From positions 1 through 64,000 of the forward strand of contig NZ_QGDQ01000009.1 of NCBI RefSeq assembly GCF_003149145.1: a stretch of 64,000 bases of DNA, given 5' to 3'. A model generated the notes under the pieces. It saw nothing but the letters and a program-made list of their open reading frames with translations, did not search any database and had not been told where the DNA came from. The DNA is from Quadrisphaera granulorum. Its GTDB lineage: Bacteria > Actinomycetota > Actinomycetes > Actinomycetales > Quadrisphaeraceae. The position numbers and the translations under genes are program-made. Position 1 is the stretch's first letter. The number at the start of each line of letters is the position of its first letter. Below, one piece after another: positions 47,438 through 56,900 of this stretch.

Positions 47438-47881
47438 GTGCCACCCATCCCTCCACCCGTGTACTAGGCGGCCGGGATCGCGGGCGGCATGGCGCTGGAC
47501 CGGTGGCTGCCCTGGAGCGTGCCCGGCCGTGCGACGGCCACGGCACTCGGGCTGGTCTTGATCGCTGCCGGCGTGACCGTGGCGGCGTGGGCCGTCAGCA
47601 GCGTCGTGCGCCACCGGACGACCATCGTTCCTCACCACGCGGTGACGACCCTGCTCACCACAGGACCGTTCGCCCGCTCGAGGAACCCCATGTACACCGG
47701 CCTCGCCGTGATCTACCTGGGTGTGTCCTTCGTGCTGGGATCCCTGTGGCCCGTCGTGCTGCTCCCGGGCGTCCTCGCCCTCGTCGGCCGGCTCGTGGTC
47801 CACCGCGAGGAGGCCTACCTCGCGGTCCGCTTCGGTGCCCAGTACGACGCCTACCGGGAGCACGTGCGGCGGTGGATCTGA
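47438..47881 (+). pseudogene. Isoprenylcysteine methyltransferase-like membrane protein with in-frame stop
   Basis: From an ATG at 47489 the frame gives a 130-residue ICMT/phospholipid methyltransferase-like protein: two helices, then GPFARSRNPMYTGLAVIYLG and REEAYLAVRFGAQYDAYREHVRRW, the family hallmarks that bind SAM. Homologues usually start with a PPPVxYLAA helix. Exactly that reads upstream in frame (VPPIPPPVY, stop, AAGIAGGMALDRW) but with a TAG at 47465 where a Leu codon would be expected. The gene is therefore either a nonsense mutant or is translated from the internal ATG without its first helix. Confidence 0.65.
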
Positions 47882-47954
47882 TCGACGACGTCGACCCTTC
47901 AAGGGACGCTCCACGGCGTGGACCCGGTGAGCGGCGAGAACGAGGTCGAGGGCG

Positions 47955-47993
47955 GCTGTGCACGATTTCCTTGATCGTCGGGGCGGGGGAGGG
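47955..47993. repeat. Single GATCAAG-family unit (copy 6)
   Basis: GCTGTGCACGATTTCCTTGA followed by TCGTCGGGGCGGGGGAGGGG matches the right half of copies 4 and 5. It lies between the methyltransferase-like gene and DUF4233, at the end of the accessory segment. Confidence 0.65.
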
Positions 47994-48011
47994 GCGACGT
48001 AGGCTGGAGGC

Positions 48012-48491
48012 GTGTCTGACAGCCCGCAGCAGCCGAGCGCGCCCGAGGGCCAGAGGACAGGCCAGGAGCACGGGCAGCAGGGCGACCTCACGGTGCCGCC
48101 GCCCACCATGACGGCCCGCCTCGCGTCGACCACGCTGCTGCTGGAGGCCTTCGCCGTCCTCTTCGGCACCATGGTGGCCGCCGCGTTCCTGCCACCGCTG
48201 GGCGTGGGACTCGGCTGGGTGTGGGGCATCGGCCTGGCGCTCGTCGTCGTCTGCGTCCTCGCCACCGGTACCGCGCGGAGCCCGCGCGGCGTGGTGATCG
48301 GGAACGCCGTCCAGGTGCTCCTGGTGGCGGTCGGCGTGGTGCTCGCGGTGCTCGTGTTCGAGGCGGGTATCGCCACGCTCGTCGTCGCGATCGGGTTCGC
48401 CGCACTGTGGTGGTGGCTGGTGTCCATCGGCAGGCGCATCGACACCGACCGGCGACGCTGGGCCGCTCAGCTCGCAGAGCAGCAGCGCTGA
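48012..48491 (+). CDS. DUF4233 membrane protein
   Basis: The 159-residue protein has a hydrophilic Gln/Pro-rich N-terminus (about 30 residues), four helices (near 38-55, 62-82, 92-112, 117-135) and a positive tail (RRIDTDRRRWAAQLAEQQR). The size, topology and TARSPRGVVIGNAVQVLL segment fit DUF4233, which normally lies between folC and ndk in actinobacteria. Here it is separated from folC by an insertion and from ndk by the heme oxygenase gene on the other strand. Function unknown. Confidence 0.8.
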   Translation: MSDSPQQPSAPEGQRTGQEHGQQGDLTVPPPTMTARLASTTLLLEAFAVLFGTMVAAAFLPPLGVGLGWVWGIGLALVVVCVLATGTARSPRGVVIGNAVQVLLVAVGVVLAVLVFEAGIATLVVAIGFAALWWWLVSIGRRIDTDRRRWAAQLAEQQR

Positions 48492-48501
48492 TGCAGTCGC
48501 A

Positions 48502-49170
48502 CTAGCGGCGCCACTGCGGAAGCAGCGCGCTGAGCTCGGTGAACAGCTCCTCGTTGAGCCGGTAGCCCCGGCGAGCCTCCTCGACCACGCGGTCGCGCTC
48601 GGCGTCGTCCCAGGGCGCCGCGTCCAGCAGCGACCGGTAGTGGTCGCGGTACCGCTTGGGCGAGGGCACCTCGGGGAAGTCCCACGAGCGCAGCTCGGCC
48701 TCCGGCCAGCCGTACGCCCGCGCCAGCAGCCGTCGCACCACCTGCCCGCCGGACAGGTCACCGAGGTAGCGCAGGTAGTGGTGGGTCACCAGCCCCGCCG
48801 GCCACACCGCCACCTCCTGCAGCCGCTGGGCGTACCGCTCGGTGGCCGGCAGCGGCACGAGGTGCTCGTGCCAGTCCTCCCCGGCGTGGGCGCGCAGGTC
48901 AGCCGAGACCGCCGGCAGCCGCCGCAGGCGGTCGTCGGCGAAGGGCGCGACGACGACGTCGTGGCGCAGCGCATCGACGGCGGGCTCCAGCACGGCGTAC
49001 AGCTGGTGCACCTGGGCGAGGAAGGTGGTCAGCGCCTGCGGCGCCAGCGCGCCGGAGAGCAGCTCCTCCATGAAGGGTGAGCGCTCCGCCGCACCGTGAG
49101 CTTCGGCCGTCTCCCGGCGCAGCCGGGCGGCGAAGCCGTCGTCGGTGTTGCGGCCCGCGTCGTCGTCCAC
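48502..49170 (-). CDS. Biliverdin-producing heme oxygenase
   Basis: The 222-residue helical enzyme opens heme to biliverdin, CO and iron. The proximal His is in LRRETAEAHGAAERSPFME, and YLRYLGDLSGGQVVRRLLARAYG is the distal-helix signature with the flexible Gly pair. The size matches HmuO-type enzymes. A GTG start at 49170 is used. It is convergent with DUF4233 and divergent from ndk. No heme transporter is nearby. Confidence 0.92.
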   Translation of the reverse strand: MDDDAGRNTDDGFAARLRRETAEAHGAAERSPFMEELLSGALAPQALTTFLAQVHQLYAVLEPAVDALRHDVVVAPFADDRLRRLPAVSADLRAHAGEDWHEHLVPLPATERYAQRLQEVAVWPAGLVTHHYLRYLGDLSGGQVVRRLLARAYGWPEAELRSWDFPEVPSPKRYRDHYRSLLDAAPWDDAERDRVVEEARRGYRLNEELFTELSALLPQWRR

Positions 49171-49270
49171 GTCCCCATGCTCTCCCGGCGGCGACCGCGG
49201 GCCGTCGCGGGTCACCCGCGAGGGTGCGGCAGGGTCGGCCCGGTCCCGGCGCGCCGCTAGGGTCCGGGCC

Positions 49271-49717
49271 GTGAGCACTGAGCCGACCACCGCGTCGACC
49301 ACCGAGCGCAGCCTCGTCCTCGTCAAGCCGGACGGCGTCCGCCGCGGCCTTACCGGCACGATCCTCGCCCGCATCGAGGCGAAGGGGTACCGGATCGTCG
49401 CGCTGCAGCAGTGCGAGGCCACCGAGGCCGAGCTGGCGGCGCACTACGCCGAGCACGAGGGCAAGCCCTTCTACCCGCCGCTGCTGGAGTTCATGGCCTC
49501 CGGGCCGCTCGTGGCCGTGGTCATCGAGGGCGAGCGCTGCATCGAGGGTTTCCGCTCCCTGGCCGGCACCACCGACCCGACCACCGCCGCCCCCGGCACC
49601 ATCCGCGGCGACCTGGGCCGCGACTGGGGCCTGAAGGTGCAGCAGAACCTCGTGCACGGCTCGGATTCTCCCGAGTCGGCGGCGCACGAGATCGGGATCT
49701 GGTTCCCGTCCCTGTGA
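49271..49717 (+). CDS. ndk: Nucleoside diphosphate kinase
   Basis: The 148-residue enzyme balances NTP pools. SLVLVKPDGVRRGLTGTILARIE begins the domain, GTIRGDLGRD follows, and the phospho-His is in NLVHGSDSPESA. A short Thr/Ser N-terminal extension (about 10 residues) precedes it. GTG start at 49271. It is convergent with the sortase gene. Confidence 0.95.
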   Translation: MSTEPTTASTTERSLVLVKPDGVRRGLTGTILARIEAKGYRIVALQQCEATEAELAAHYAEHEGKPFYPPLLEFMASGPLVAVVIEGERCIEGFRSLAGTTDPTTAAPGTIRGDLGRDWGLKVQQNLVHGSDSPESAAHEIGIWFPSL

Positions 49718-49737
49718 GGTGCTGCTGAGCGGCTGGA

Positions 49738-50634
49738 CTACGACGTGGTCGTCTGCGCCAGCCGCGCGTAGACGACCACGTTGTCCACGTAGTGACCGGT
49801 GCCCTCGTCGAAGGCACCGCCGCACGTGATGAGGCGGAGCTCCGGCCCGGCCACCGGGCCGTAGACGGCCTGCGTGGGGAAGGCGTCCTTGGCGACCTGC
49901 TCCACGCCCGTCACCACGAACCGGACGGTGGAGCCGTCAGCGCGGTCGACCTCGACCTCGGCCCCCCGGGCGATGCTGCCGAGGTCGGCGAAGATCCCGG
50001 GCCCGCGGCGGGAGTCGACGTGACCGGCGATCACCGCGGGACCCTGCGCGCCGGGCGCCACACCCTGCGCGAACCACCCCGCCTGCGCCGCGTCGGCGGG
50101 CACCTCGAGGGCCCCGTCAGCCGTGGTGCCGAGGCGGACGAGGTCCGAGGTGATGCCGAGGGAGGGCACCCGCACCGCCGTCGGCGCGGGCACCGTGACA
50201 CCCGCGGCGAGGGGGACGGCGGACGGCGCCGGCACCGCGCCGTCAGCACCATCGACACTGCCAGCGCCGTCGGCGCTGCCCGTGGAGTCTTGGGGGGCGG
50301 TCGTGCTCCCACCCTCAGCAGCGGCACCAGCACTGGTCGCCGCTGATGCCCCCGCCACCACCGCGGTCTCCGTCAGCTCGGGCGGCGGGCCGGACAGCAC
50401 CGCCGCCCCCGCCGACCCGGCGACCGCCAGCAGGCCTACGCACACCACCGCCGCTGCCGCGCGGCTTGCCGGCGAGGTGCTGCGGCGTTCGCCGTCGAGG
50501 GGCGGGAGCACCGCGGGACGACGCGAGGACGCGTGCCGACCGCGCCGACGCTCGCGGCCCCTGCTCGACGGCTCCGAGAGCTCCGACGGCTCCGACGGCT
50601 CCGACGGTTCCCGCGGTGACCCGGCCGCCGTCAC
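49738..50634 (-). CDS. Class F sortase
   Basis: The protein of about 298 residues has a basic, Ser/Pro-rich cytoplasmic part, one membrane helix (AAAAVVCVGLLAVAGSAGAAVL, near 67-88), a Ser/Thr/Gly linker and a sortase domain. VIAGHVDSRRGPGIFADLG holds the catalytic His and ELRLITCGGAFDEGTGHYVDNVVVYA the Cys; the active Arg is replaced or lies outside the visible motif. A GTG at 50634, 11 bp after the stop of the DUF4397 gene, is the likely start; the longer reading overlaps that gene. The pair forms an operon. Class F sortases are common in actinobacteria with mostly unknown targets. Confidence 0.82.
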   Translation of the reverse strand: MTAAGSPREPSEPSEPSELSEPSSRGRERRRGRHASSRRPAVLPPLDGERRSTSPASRAAAAVVCVGLLAVAGSAGAAVLSGPPPELTETAVVAGASAATSAGAAAEGGSTTAPQDSTGSADGAGSVDGADGAVPAPSAVPLAAGVTVPAPTAVRVPSLGITSDLVRLGTTADGALEVPADAAQAGWFAQGVAPGAQGPAVIAGHVDSRRGPGIFADLGSIARGAEVEVDRADGSTVRFVVTGVEQVAKDAFPTQAVYGPVAGPELRLITCGGAFDEGTGHYVDNVVVYARLAQTTTS

Positions 50635-50644
50635 CGGAGCGCCG

Positions 50645-51553
50645 TCATCGGTCGGCGTGAGCCCCGCGACGACGGCGGCCCAGCGCCAGCGCGACGGCGA
50701 GGGCGCCGCCCGCCAGCGCCGTCCCCGCCGCCGCGGAAGCCGCAGGGCCTGCCCAGGACCCGTCGGCGGCGTGCTCGGCGAGGTAACCCCCGCCGGTCGC
50801 GGCGCCGCCACGGGGGACCACACCGGAGCCGGTGGCGTCCGTCACGGGCTTGAGCGTGATGCCGGTGGAGCCGTCGGCCAGGACGAGCACGGTGTAGACG
50901 CTTCCCCCGGCCAGCGTCGTCGTCTCCTGCCCACGGCGCTGTCCCGTGCTGGCCTGGAAGGTCACCTCACCGGCGGGGACGTCGACGTAGCCGGTGGGCT
51001 CGGAGAACGCCGCGCCCGTCGCCACGGCGCGCCCGCTGGCCGTGACATCGGTGGTCTGACCGGGCTCGGCCGCCGGCAGCACCCGCACCCTGGCGGTGCC
51101 GGGGCCGGGGGAGGTCAGGTCGTCGTCGAGGGCCGACAGTCGCGGCGCCGTGCTGTCGCCGAGGCCCGCGATCGTGTAGGCGGCGCCCGGCTGGGCGGTG
51201 AGGGTCTGCGTGAGCACCGGGGCCGTGCTCGGCGAGGCGCCCACCGGTCGTACCGCGACGGCGTAGGACCCCGCCGGGAGCGGCTCGTAGGGAGTGATGG
51301 CGCCGTACGTCGCCTCCGGGGCCAGCGTCAGCTGCCGGGTCGACCCGTCGAAGCTCGTGAGCGTGGCCGTCATGGTGACGCCGCCGAAGCCCGGGACGAG
51401 GTGCGCGACCCGGATGTAGGCGTCGTTGCCGGAGGCCGCCCCGCCAGCCGCGCGTCCGGAGGCCGCCGCCCCGGATGCCGGACCCAGGGCCAGCGTCGCC
51501 AGCAGCAAGCCGACGAGCGCAGTCCTCCTCGTCGCACGGTGTGCAGCGTGCAC
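50645..51553 (-). CDS. DUF4397 secreted protein with C-terminal membrane anchor
   Basis: The protein of about 302 residues starts at a GTG behind GGAAGGG. A signal peptide (TALVGLLLATLALGPASGAAA) precedes two DUF4397-like beta domains (AYIRVAHLVPGFGGVTM, PAGSYAVAVRP, RVRVLPAAEPGQTTD). At the end a helix (PAASAAAGTALAGGALAVALALG) and a basic tail follow. The tail has the helix-plus-RRRR shape of a cell-wall sorting signal but no clear LPxTG motif. It is directly upstream of the sortase gene, so it may be a sortase substrate or partner. Confidence 0.78.
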   Translation of the reverse strand: MHAAHRATRRTALVGLLLATLALGPASGAAASGRAAGGAASGNDAYIRVAHLVPGFGGVTMTATLTSFDGSTRQLTLAPEATYGAITPYEPLPAGSYAVAVRPVGASPSTAPVLTQTLTAQPGAAYTIAGLGDSTAPRLSALDDDLTSPGPGTARVRVLPAAEPGQTTDVTASGRAVATGAAFSEPTGYVDVPAGEVTFQASTGQRRGQETTTLAGGSVYTVLVLADGSTGITLKPVTDATGSGVVPRGGAATGGGYLAEHAADGSWAGPAASAAAGTALAGGALAVALALGRRRRGAHADR

Positions 51554-51710
51554 GGGTCCCCACCCTTCCGGCCGAACGGCGGGCACCGTCTGTTGCGGTG
51601 TCGTCGCTCACCGCTGCGTTCGGTCGCGCGTCATCATCCACGGGTCGCTGAAGGCCCGCCACCCGTCGGACGCGTACCCGGCACACCCCCGCAGCCCTGT
51701 TATCGCGCCA

Positions 51711-52811
51711 TCACGTCCCGACGGGAGGCAGCTCGAGCCGGAGCAGCGTCGTCGGGCCGTCCTGCTGCTGCTTGGCGCTGGCGCGGTAGGGACTGTCCTG
51801 CGCGCTGAGCTGCCGTTCCAGCGACGCGAGAGCATCGGGGTCGGCTCCCACGGCCCGCCCCGCCAGGCCGTCGACGAGCACCGCCCGCACCGGCTCGGAG
51901 GCGCCGAACGTCGGCGGCAGGTCGGACACGGACAGCGGTTGGACGGCAGCGAGCTGGACCAGCAGGGCCGCCAGACGCAGGTCGATCGGCCGGCTGCGCA
52001 GCGCGTCGCGGGCTTGCGGTGAGAAGTCGAGGCGAGGATTGCGCAGGAGCTGCTCGACGGCCGCGGGGTCCGCGGGGGTGGCCGTCGGTGGCGGGGGAGC
52101 CGAGGTGACGGCGGGGGACGTCGTGCCGTCGGCCGCCAGAGGCACCACCGGCCGGCTCGGGGCGCTCCCTCCTGGCAGTTCTCGGACCTCCACGCGGTCC
52201 TCTCCGCTGCCGAAGACGGCCACCTCGCTCGACGTGGCAAGCGCCTGCGCCAACCACGAGCCAGGCTCGGCCTCAGCTCGCAGGGCTGACCCCGCGACCA
52301 CCCAGCGCACCGCGACGTCCCTGTCCGTGCTGGAGGTCGGGGCCGGCACCAGGCGGGAGGCCAGCTGGGCGGAGCTGGCGACGTCGTCGTAGAGGGCTGG
52401 GTCGACGGCGACGCGCCCGGCCTGCGGCGGCTGCGCGGCGAGCCACAGCGCCGCCGCCTGAGCTGCCCCCTGCGCGGTGGCGGAAGCGCCGCTGAGAGAC
52501 GAGGCCGGCGCTCCGGCCGGCGGGGACGAGGTCACCGAGGTCGTCGAGGACTCTGACGACGGCACCGTCGCCGTCGTCGTCCCCGCGGAACCGCGTGGCG
52601 CGCCGGCGGTGGCCGAGTCCAGCCCGCTCGACGGCGGCCGCTCCACGACCACCGCCGTGACCACGATGGCCGCCGCGAGCAGCGCGAGCGTCGGGAGCAG
52701 GGCGCGCCCGCGCCGACCGGCTCCGCCTGCGGCGCGGTGTCGCGCGTGCTCCGTCACCCGGGTCTGCTGATCGGTTGGCGCACCGGTTCGGGCAGCCCGG
52801 GGAGCGATCAT
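51711..52811 (-). CDS. Membrane-anchored hypothetical protein, 366 residues
   Basis: The N-terminus is cytoplasmic and basic (residues 1-38), followed by one helix (LLPTLALLAAAIVVTAVVV, about 39-57), a long Ser/Thr/Pro linker, and an extracellular region with two soluble segments, one at about 115-215 (LAAQPPQAGRVAVDPALYDDV) and one at about 245-365. The ATG at 52811 follows GGAGGC. No family is recognised. It is divergent from the NYN RNase gene by about 130 bp. Confidence 0.65.
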   Translation of the reverse strand: MIAPRAARTGAPTDQQTRVTEHARHRAAGGAGRRGRALLPTLALLAAAIVVTAVVVERPPSSGLDSATAGAPRGSAGTTTATVPSSESSTTSVTSSPPAGAPASSLSGASATAQGAAQAAALWLAAQPPQAGRVAVDPALYDDVASSAQLASRLVPAPTSSTDRDVAVRWVVAGSALRAEAEPGSWLAQALATSSEVAVFGSGEDRVEVRELPGGSAPSRPVVPLAADGTTSPAVTSAPPPPTATPADPAAVEQLLRNPRLDFSPQARDALRSRPIDLRLAALLVQLAAVQPLSVSDLPPTFGASEPVRAVLVDGLAGRAVGADPDALASLERQLSAQDSPYRASAKQQQDGPTTLLRLELPPVGT

Positions 52812-52940
52812 CGCGGGCCTCCGAGACGGGAGTGGGTGGAACCTCCATGGTCTCTCCGCGGACGACCGGTCGCACAGCGTGGCCACCCGTCGTGGTCGGC
52901 GGGGCACCGGGGGCGCCCTGCTGGTGGCTAGGCTGCGGAG

Positions 52941-53531
52941 GTGGTCGGCGTCAGTGATTCCCCCGGTGCCCCGCAGCGGGTGACGTACCTGCTGGTCGAC
53001 GGCGAGAACATCGACGCGACGCTCGGCATGAGCGTGCTCGGGCGCCGTCCTTCCCCGGGGGAACGCCCACGGTGGGACCGCGTCAGAGACTTCGCCGAGC
53101 AGGCCTGGGGCCAGCCCGTGCGCGCCCTGTTCTTCCTCAACGCCACCTCGGGCTCGATGCCCATGAGCTTTGTCCAGGCGCTGCTGGCCATGGACTACCG
53201 CCCGATCCCGCTGGCCGGCGGCCCGGGCGAGAAGGTGGTCGACCTCGGTATCCAACGCACGCTGGACGCCATCGCCGACCGCCCCGGTGACGTGCTGCTG
53301 GCCAGCCACGACGGAGATTTCACCGCCCACCTGCGGCAGGTGCTGGAGAGCGAGGGCCGCCGCGTCGGCCTGCTCGGGTTCCGCGAGTTCGTCAGCTCCA
53401 CCTTCAACGATCTCGTGACCCGTGGCCTGCAGGTCTTCGACCTGGAGGACCACGTCAACGCCTTCACCGAAGTGCTGCCCCGGGTCCGCGTCATCCCGCT
53501 GGCCGACTTCGACCCCGAGCGCTACCTCTGA
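52941..53531 (+). CDS. NYN-domain ribonuclease-like protein
   Basis: The 196-residue protein is a PIN-like NYN nuclease: TYLLVDGENIDATLG carries the first Asp, EKVVDLGIQRTLDAI the second acidic cluster and DVLLASHDGDFTAHLRQVL the third. The GTG start at 52941 is assumed. It lies just upstream of rne, an arrangement that is common in actinobacteria and suggests a part in RNA turnover. Confidence 0.85.
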   Translation: MVGVSDSPGAPQRVTYLLVDGENIDATLGMSVLGRRPSPGERPRWDRVRDFAEQAWGQPVRALFFLNATSGSMPMSFVQALLAMDYRPIPLAGGPGEKVVDLGIQRTLDAIADRPGDVLLASHDGDFTAHLRQVLESEGRRVGLLGFREFVSSTFNDLVTRGLQVFDLEDHVNAFTEVLPRVRVIPLADFDPERYL

Positions 53532-53919
53532 CGCGTCGTCCACCCGGGCGACGCTCGGTGGGACCAGCCGGGGCGAGGGGGCTGGACGGCCTGTGCGAAA
53601 CTGGCCGTGGACGAGCGGCACTCCACACCTGACGCCCGTCCCGACGACGTCCTCGCCGCTCGTGGTGGTGGCCCGACTCCGCGCCGCAGCCCCTCACCGG
53701 TGGCTCGCAGGCGCAGGGGCGCGCCTCACGGGCGGTTGCAGGGGCACCGGTCCCCCGGTGCTCTCCGGGCCGTCGCCGACGCCGGGGAGGACCGCGCCGG
53801 GGCCACGAACCCAGCGGCGCTCCTACCCGGCCACCAGACTTCCCACCGCTCGAGGGCGGTGGCCGAGCACCCGAGCGGCTCCGGTGGTGTGGCCGGTCCC
53901 CGGGGTGGACGGAGCTCCC
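53532..53919. other. rne upstream region, no gene recognised
   Basis: These 388 bp between the NYN gene and the rne start lack a convincing frame. Open frames are Arg/Gly/Pro-rich. They may hold the rne promoter and a long 5' leader, as known for self-regulated rne in other bacteria, but no specific structure is read here. Confidence 0.4.
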
Positions 53920-56900
53920 GTGAGCACCAGCAACGACGTCGACGACGACGGGACGACAGCGCCGGGCCCGCGGCGCCGGCGGGGCCACCACCGCGCCGCG
54001 TCGCGTCCCGCCGGGCCCCCCGCACTGCACTTCGAGTCCGGCGCCCCCGGCGCCGGTGAGCACGACGACGCCAGCTCGGCGTCCGAGGCGGGGCCGGTCG
54101 AGCGCCAGGCCACCGGCAGCGCGCTGCCGGTGTTCCAGACCGCGGTGACCGCCCCGGCTCCGGTGGCGCCCCCCGCTGCCACCCCGGCACCCGCGCCCGC
54201 AGCCTCCGCGGAGCAGCCGGCCTCCGAGCAGCCGGCCTCCGAGCAGCCGGCCTCCGAGCCCGCTCCTCAGGCCGCCCCGCAGACGGGGCGCCGCCCCCGC
54301 CGGCGCGCAGCCACCCGCCCCGCCGGCCCCCCGGTGGAGGTCCCCCAGGACAGTGCGCCGGCCGAGGTGAGCGACCCCTTCGACGCGGACGACCTCATCG
54401 ACGTCGTGGACGCTGCGGACACGGACACCTCCGACCCGGCCGATGTCCTCGACGTCCTGGCCGCGCTCGACGCCGCTGACCTCTACTTCGATCTCCCCGA
54501 AGACTCCGAGGCCACCGACGAGCCCGACGTCGATGCAGCTGACGACTCGGCCGACGACTCAACCGACGACGCGGGTGATGACTCCGAGGAGTCCGAGGAC
54601 GGCACCGCCCGTCCACGTCGCGGCCGTCGGCGTCGTGGCGGCCGCGGTCGTCGCCGTCGCACCGGCGAGGACGGCGACGACGCCACGGATGACACGTCCG
54701 AGGACACACCCGAGGGTGCGACCGGCCGAGTGACGGATGGCGCGGACATCGCCAGCGCCGACCACGCCGAGGAGCCCGAGGGCACCACCACGGGAACCGT
54801 GGGCGCGGCGGTCGCCGTGGAGGACACCGACGACGACGCGGACGACACCGACGCCGATGGCGACGGCGAGGAGACCGAGGACGACGGCGACGCGTCGTCC
54901 TCCTCGACCCGTCGGCGCCGTCGTCGGCGGCGTCGCGGCGCCGGTGAGACCGAGGACGAGCCCGCCGAGACAGAGGCCGAGGCCACGTCCACGACGTCCC
55001 GCCGCTCGCGGTCGAGGCGGAACCGCAGCGAGAGCACCGAGAGCAGCGACGTCACCGCCGTCAAGGGCTCGACCCGCCTGGAAGCCAAGCGGCAGCGGCG
55101 ACGCGACGGCCGTGACGGCGGTCGTCGTCCCCGGGTGCTGTCCGAGGCGGAGTTCCTCGCCCGGCGCGAGAGCGTCGAGCGGACGATGGTCGTGCGCTCG
55201 CGTGGTGGCCGTTCGCAGGTCGCCGTCCTGGAGGACGGCGTGCTCGTCGAGCACTACTCCGCGCGCAAGCAGCAGACCTCGATGATCGGCAACGTGCACC
55301 TCGGCCGCGTGCAGAACGTGCTGCCGAGCATGGAGGCGGCCTTCGTCGACATCGGCCGCGGCCGCAACGCCGTGCTCTACGCCGGCGAGGTCGACTGGGA
55401 CGCCGCGGGCCTGTCCGGTCAGGCCAAGAAGATCGAGTCGGCGCTGAAGTCGGGCGACCCGGTGCTCGTGCAGGTCACGAAGGACCCGATCGGTCACAAG
55501 GGCGCCCGTCTGACCAGCCAGATCTCCCTGCCCGGCCGCTACCTCGTCTACGTGCCCGGCGGAAGCATGACGGGCATCTCCCGCAAGCTGCCCGACACGG
55601 AACGGTCGCGGCTGAAGTCGATCCTCAAGGACGTGGTCCCCGAGGACGCCGGCGTCATCGTGCGCACCGCCGCCGAGGGTGCCAGCGAGGAGGAGCTGCG
55701 TCGCGACGTCGAGCGCCTCACCGCCCAGTGGGCGGAGATCTCCGCGCGTGCCAAGCAGGTCAGCCCCCCGACGTTGCTGCACGGCGAGCCGGACCTCGTC
55801 ATCAAGGTGGTCCGCGACGTCTTCAACGAGGACTTCGCCCACCTCGTCGTCGAGGGCGAGGAGGCGTGGAGCTCGATCAAGCCCTACGTCGACTCCGTCG
55901 CCCCCGACCTCGCCGAGCGGGTCACCCGCTGGGACGACGACGCCGAGGGCGCGCCCGCCGGCGGAGCCTTCGCCCGCTATCGCATCGACGAGCAGATCGC
56001 CAAGGCCCTCGAGCGCAAGGTGTGGCTGCCCTCGGGCGGTTCCCTCGTCATCGACAGGACCGAGGCGATGACGGTCGTCGACGTCAACACCGGCCGCTTC
56101 ACCGGCTCCGGGGGCAACCTCGAGGAGACCGTGACGCGGAACAACCTCGAGGCGGCCGAGGAGATCGTGCGCCAGCTGCGGCTGCGCGACATCGGCGGCA
56201 TCGTCGTCGTCGACTTCATCGACATGGTGCTCGAGTCCAACCGCGACCTTGTGCTGCGCCGCCTCGTCGAGTGCCTCGGCCGCGACAGGTCCAAGCACCA
56301 GGTGGCCGAGGTCACCTCGCTCGGCCTGGTCCAGATGACCCGCAAGCGCGTGGGTCAGGGGCTGCTGGAGACCTTCAGCGAGCCGTGCGAGCACTGCGCG
56401 GGCCGAGGTGTGGTTGTCCAGGACGATCTGGGGGGCAGCTCGTCGCACTCCGGCCCTTCCAGCCACTCTGGGCCCTCTGGCTACGCGGGGACCTCCGGTT
56501 CTTCTGGCGGGGGAAACCCGGCGGGCGTGCTACCCCTGCCGGCTCCGCCGCGACTGCGCGGCGAGCCGCGCACCGCCGACAGGCCTGAGCGGGCCGACAG
56601 GTCCGACAGGTCTGAGAAGCCCGAGCGCCCCGACACGTCGGAGCGGCCCGAGCGCCCCGAGCGCCCAGCGCGTGAGAGCAAGAGCCGCACCGCACCCGCT
56701 GAGCGCACCAAGCCCGCTGAGCGCGTCGAGCCGACCGATCGCGCTGAGGGTGGCGACGGCGCGGCTCGCAGCCGCGAGGAGGCCGCCCGTGACGCGGTGC
56801 GCGAGGCCATGAACGGCATCGCCCTCGCATCCCTGAAGCCCGCCCACCCAGCACCGCCTGCCCCCTCCCCGGAGGCGGCAGCGCTGCTGGCGGCGCTGGG

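Noticed and set aside
46829-47546. Overlapping open frames in the gene-poor accessory stretch
   Set aside because: All are Arg/Pro/Ser-rich, overlap each other in several frames and lack any domain.
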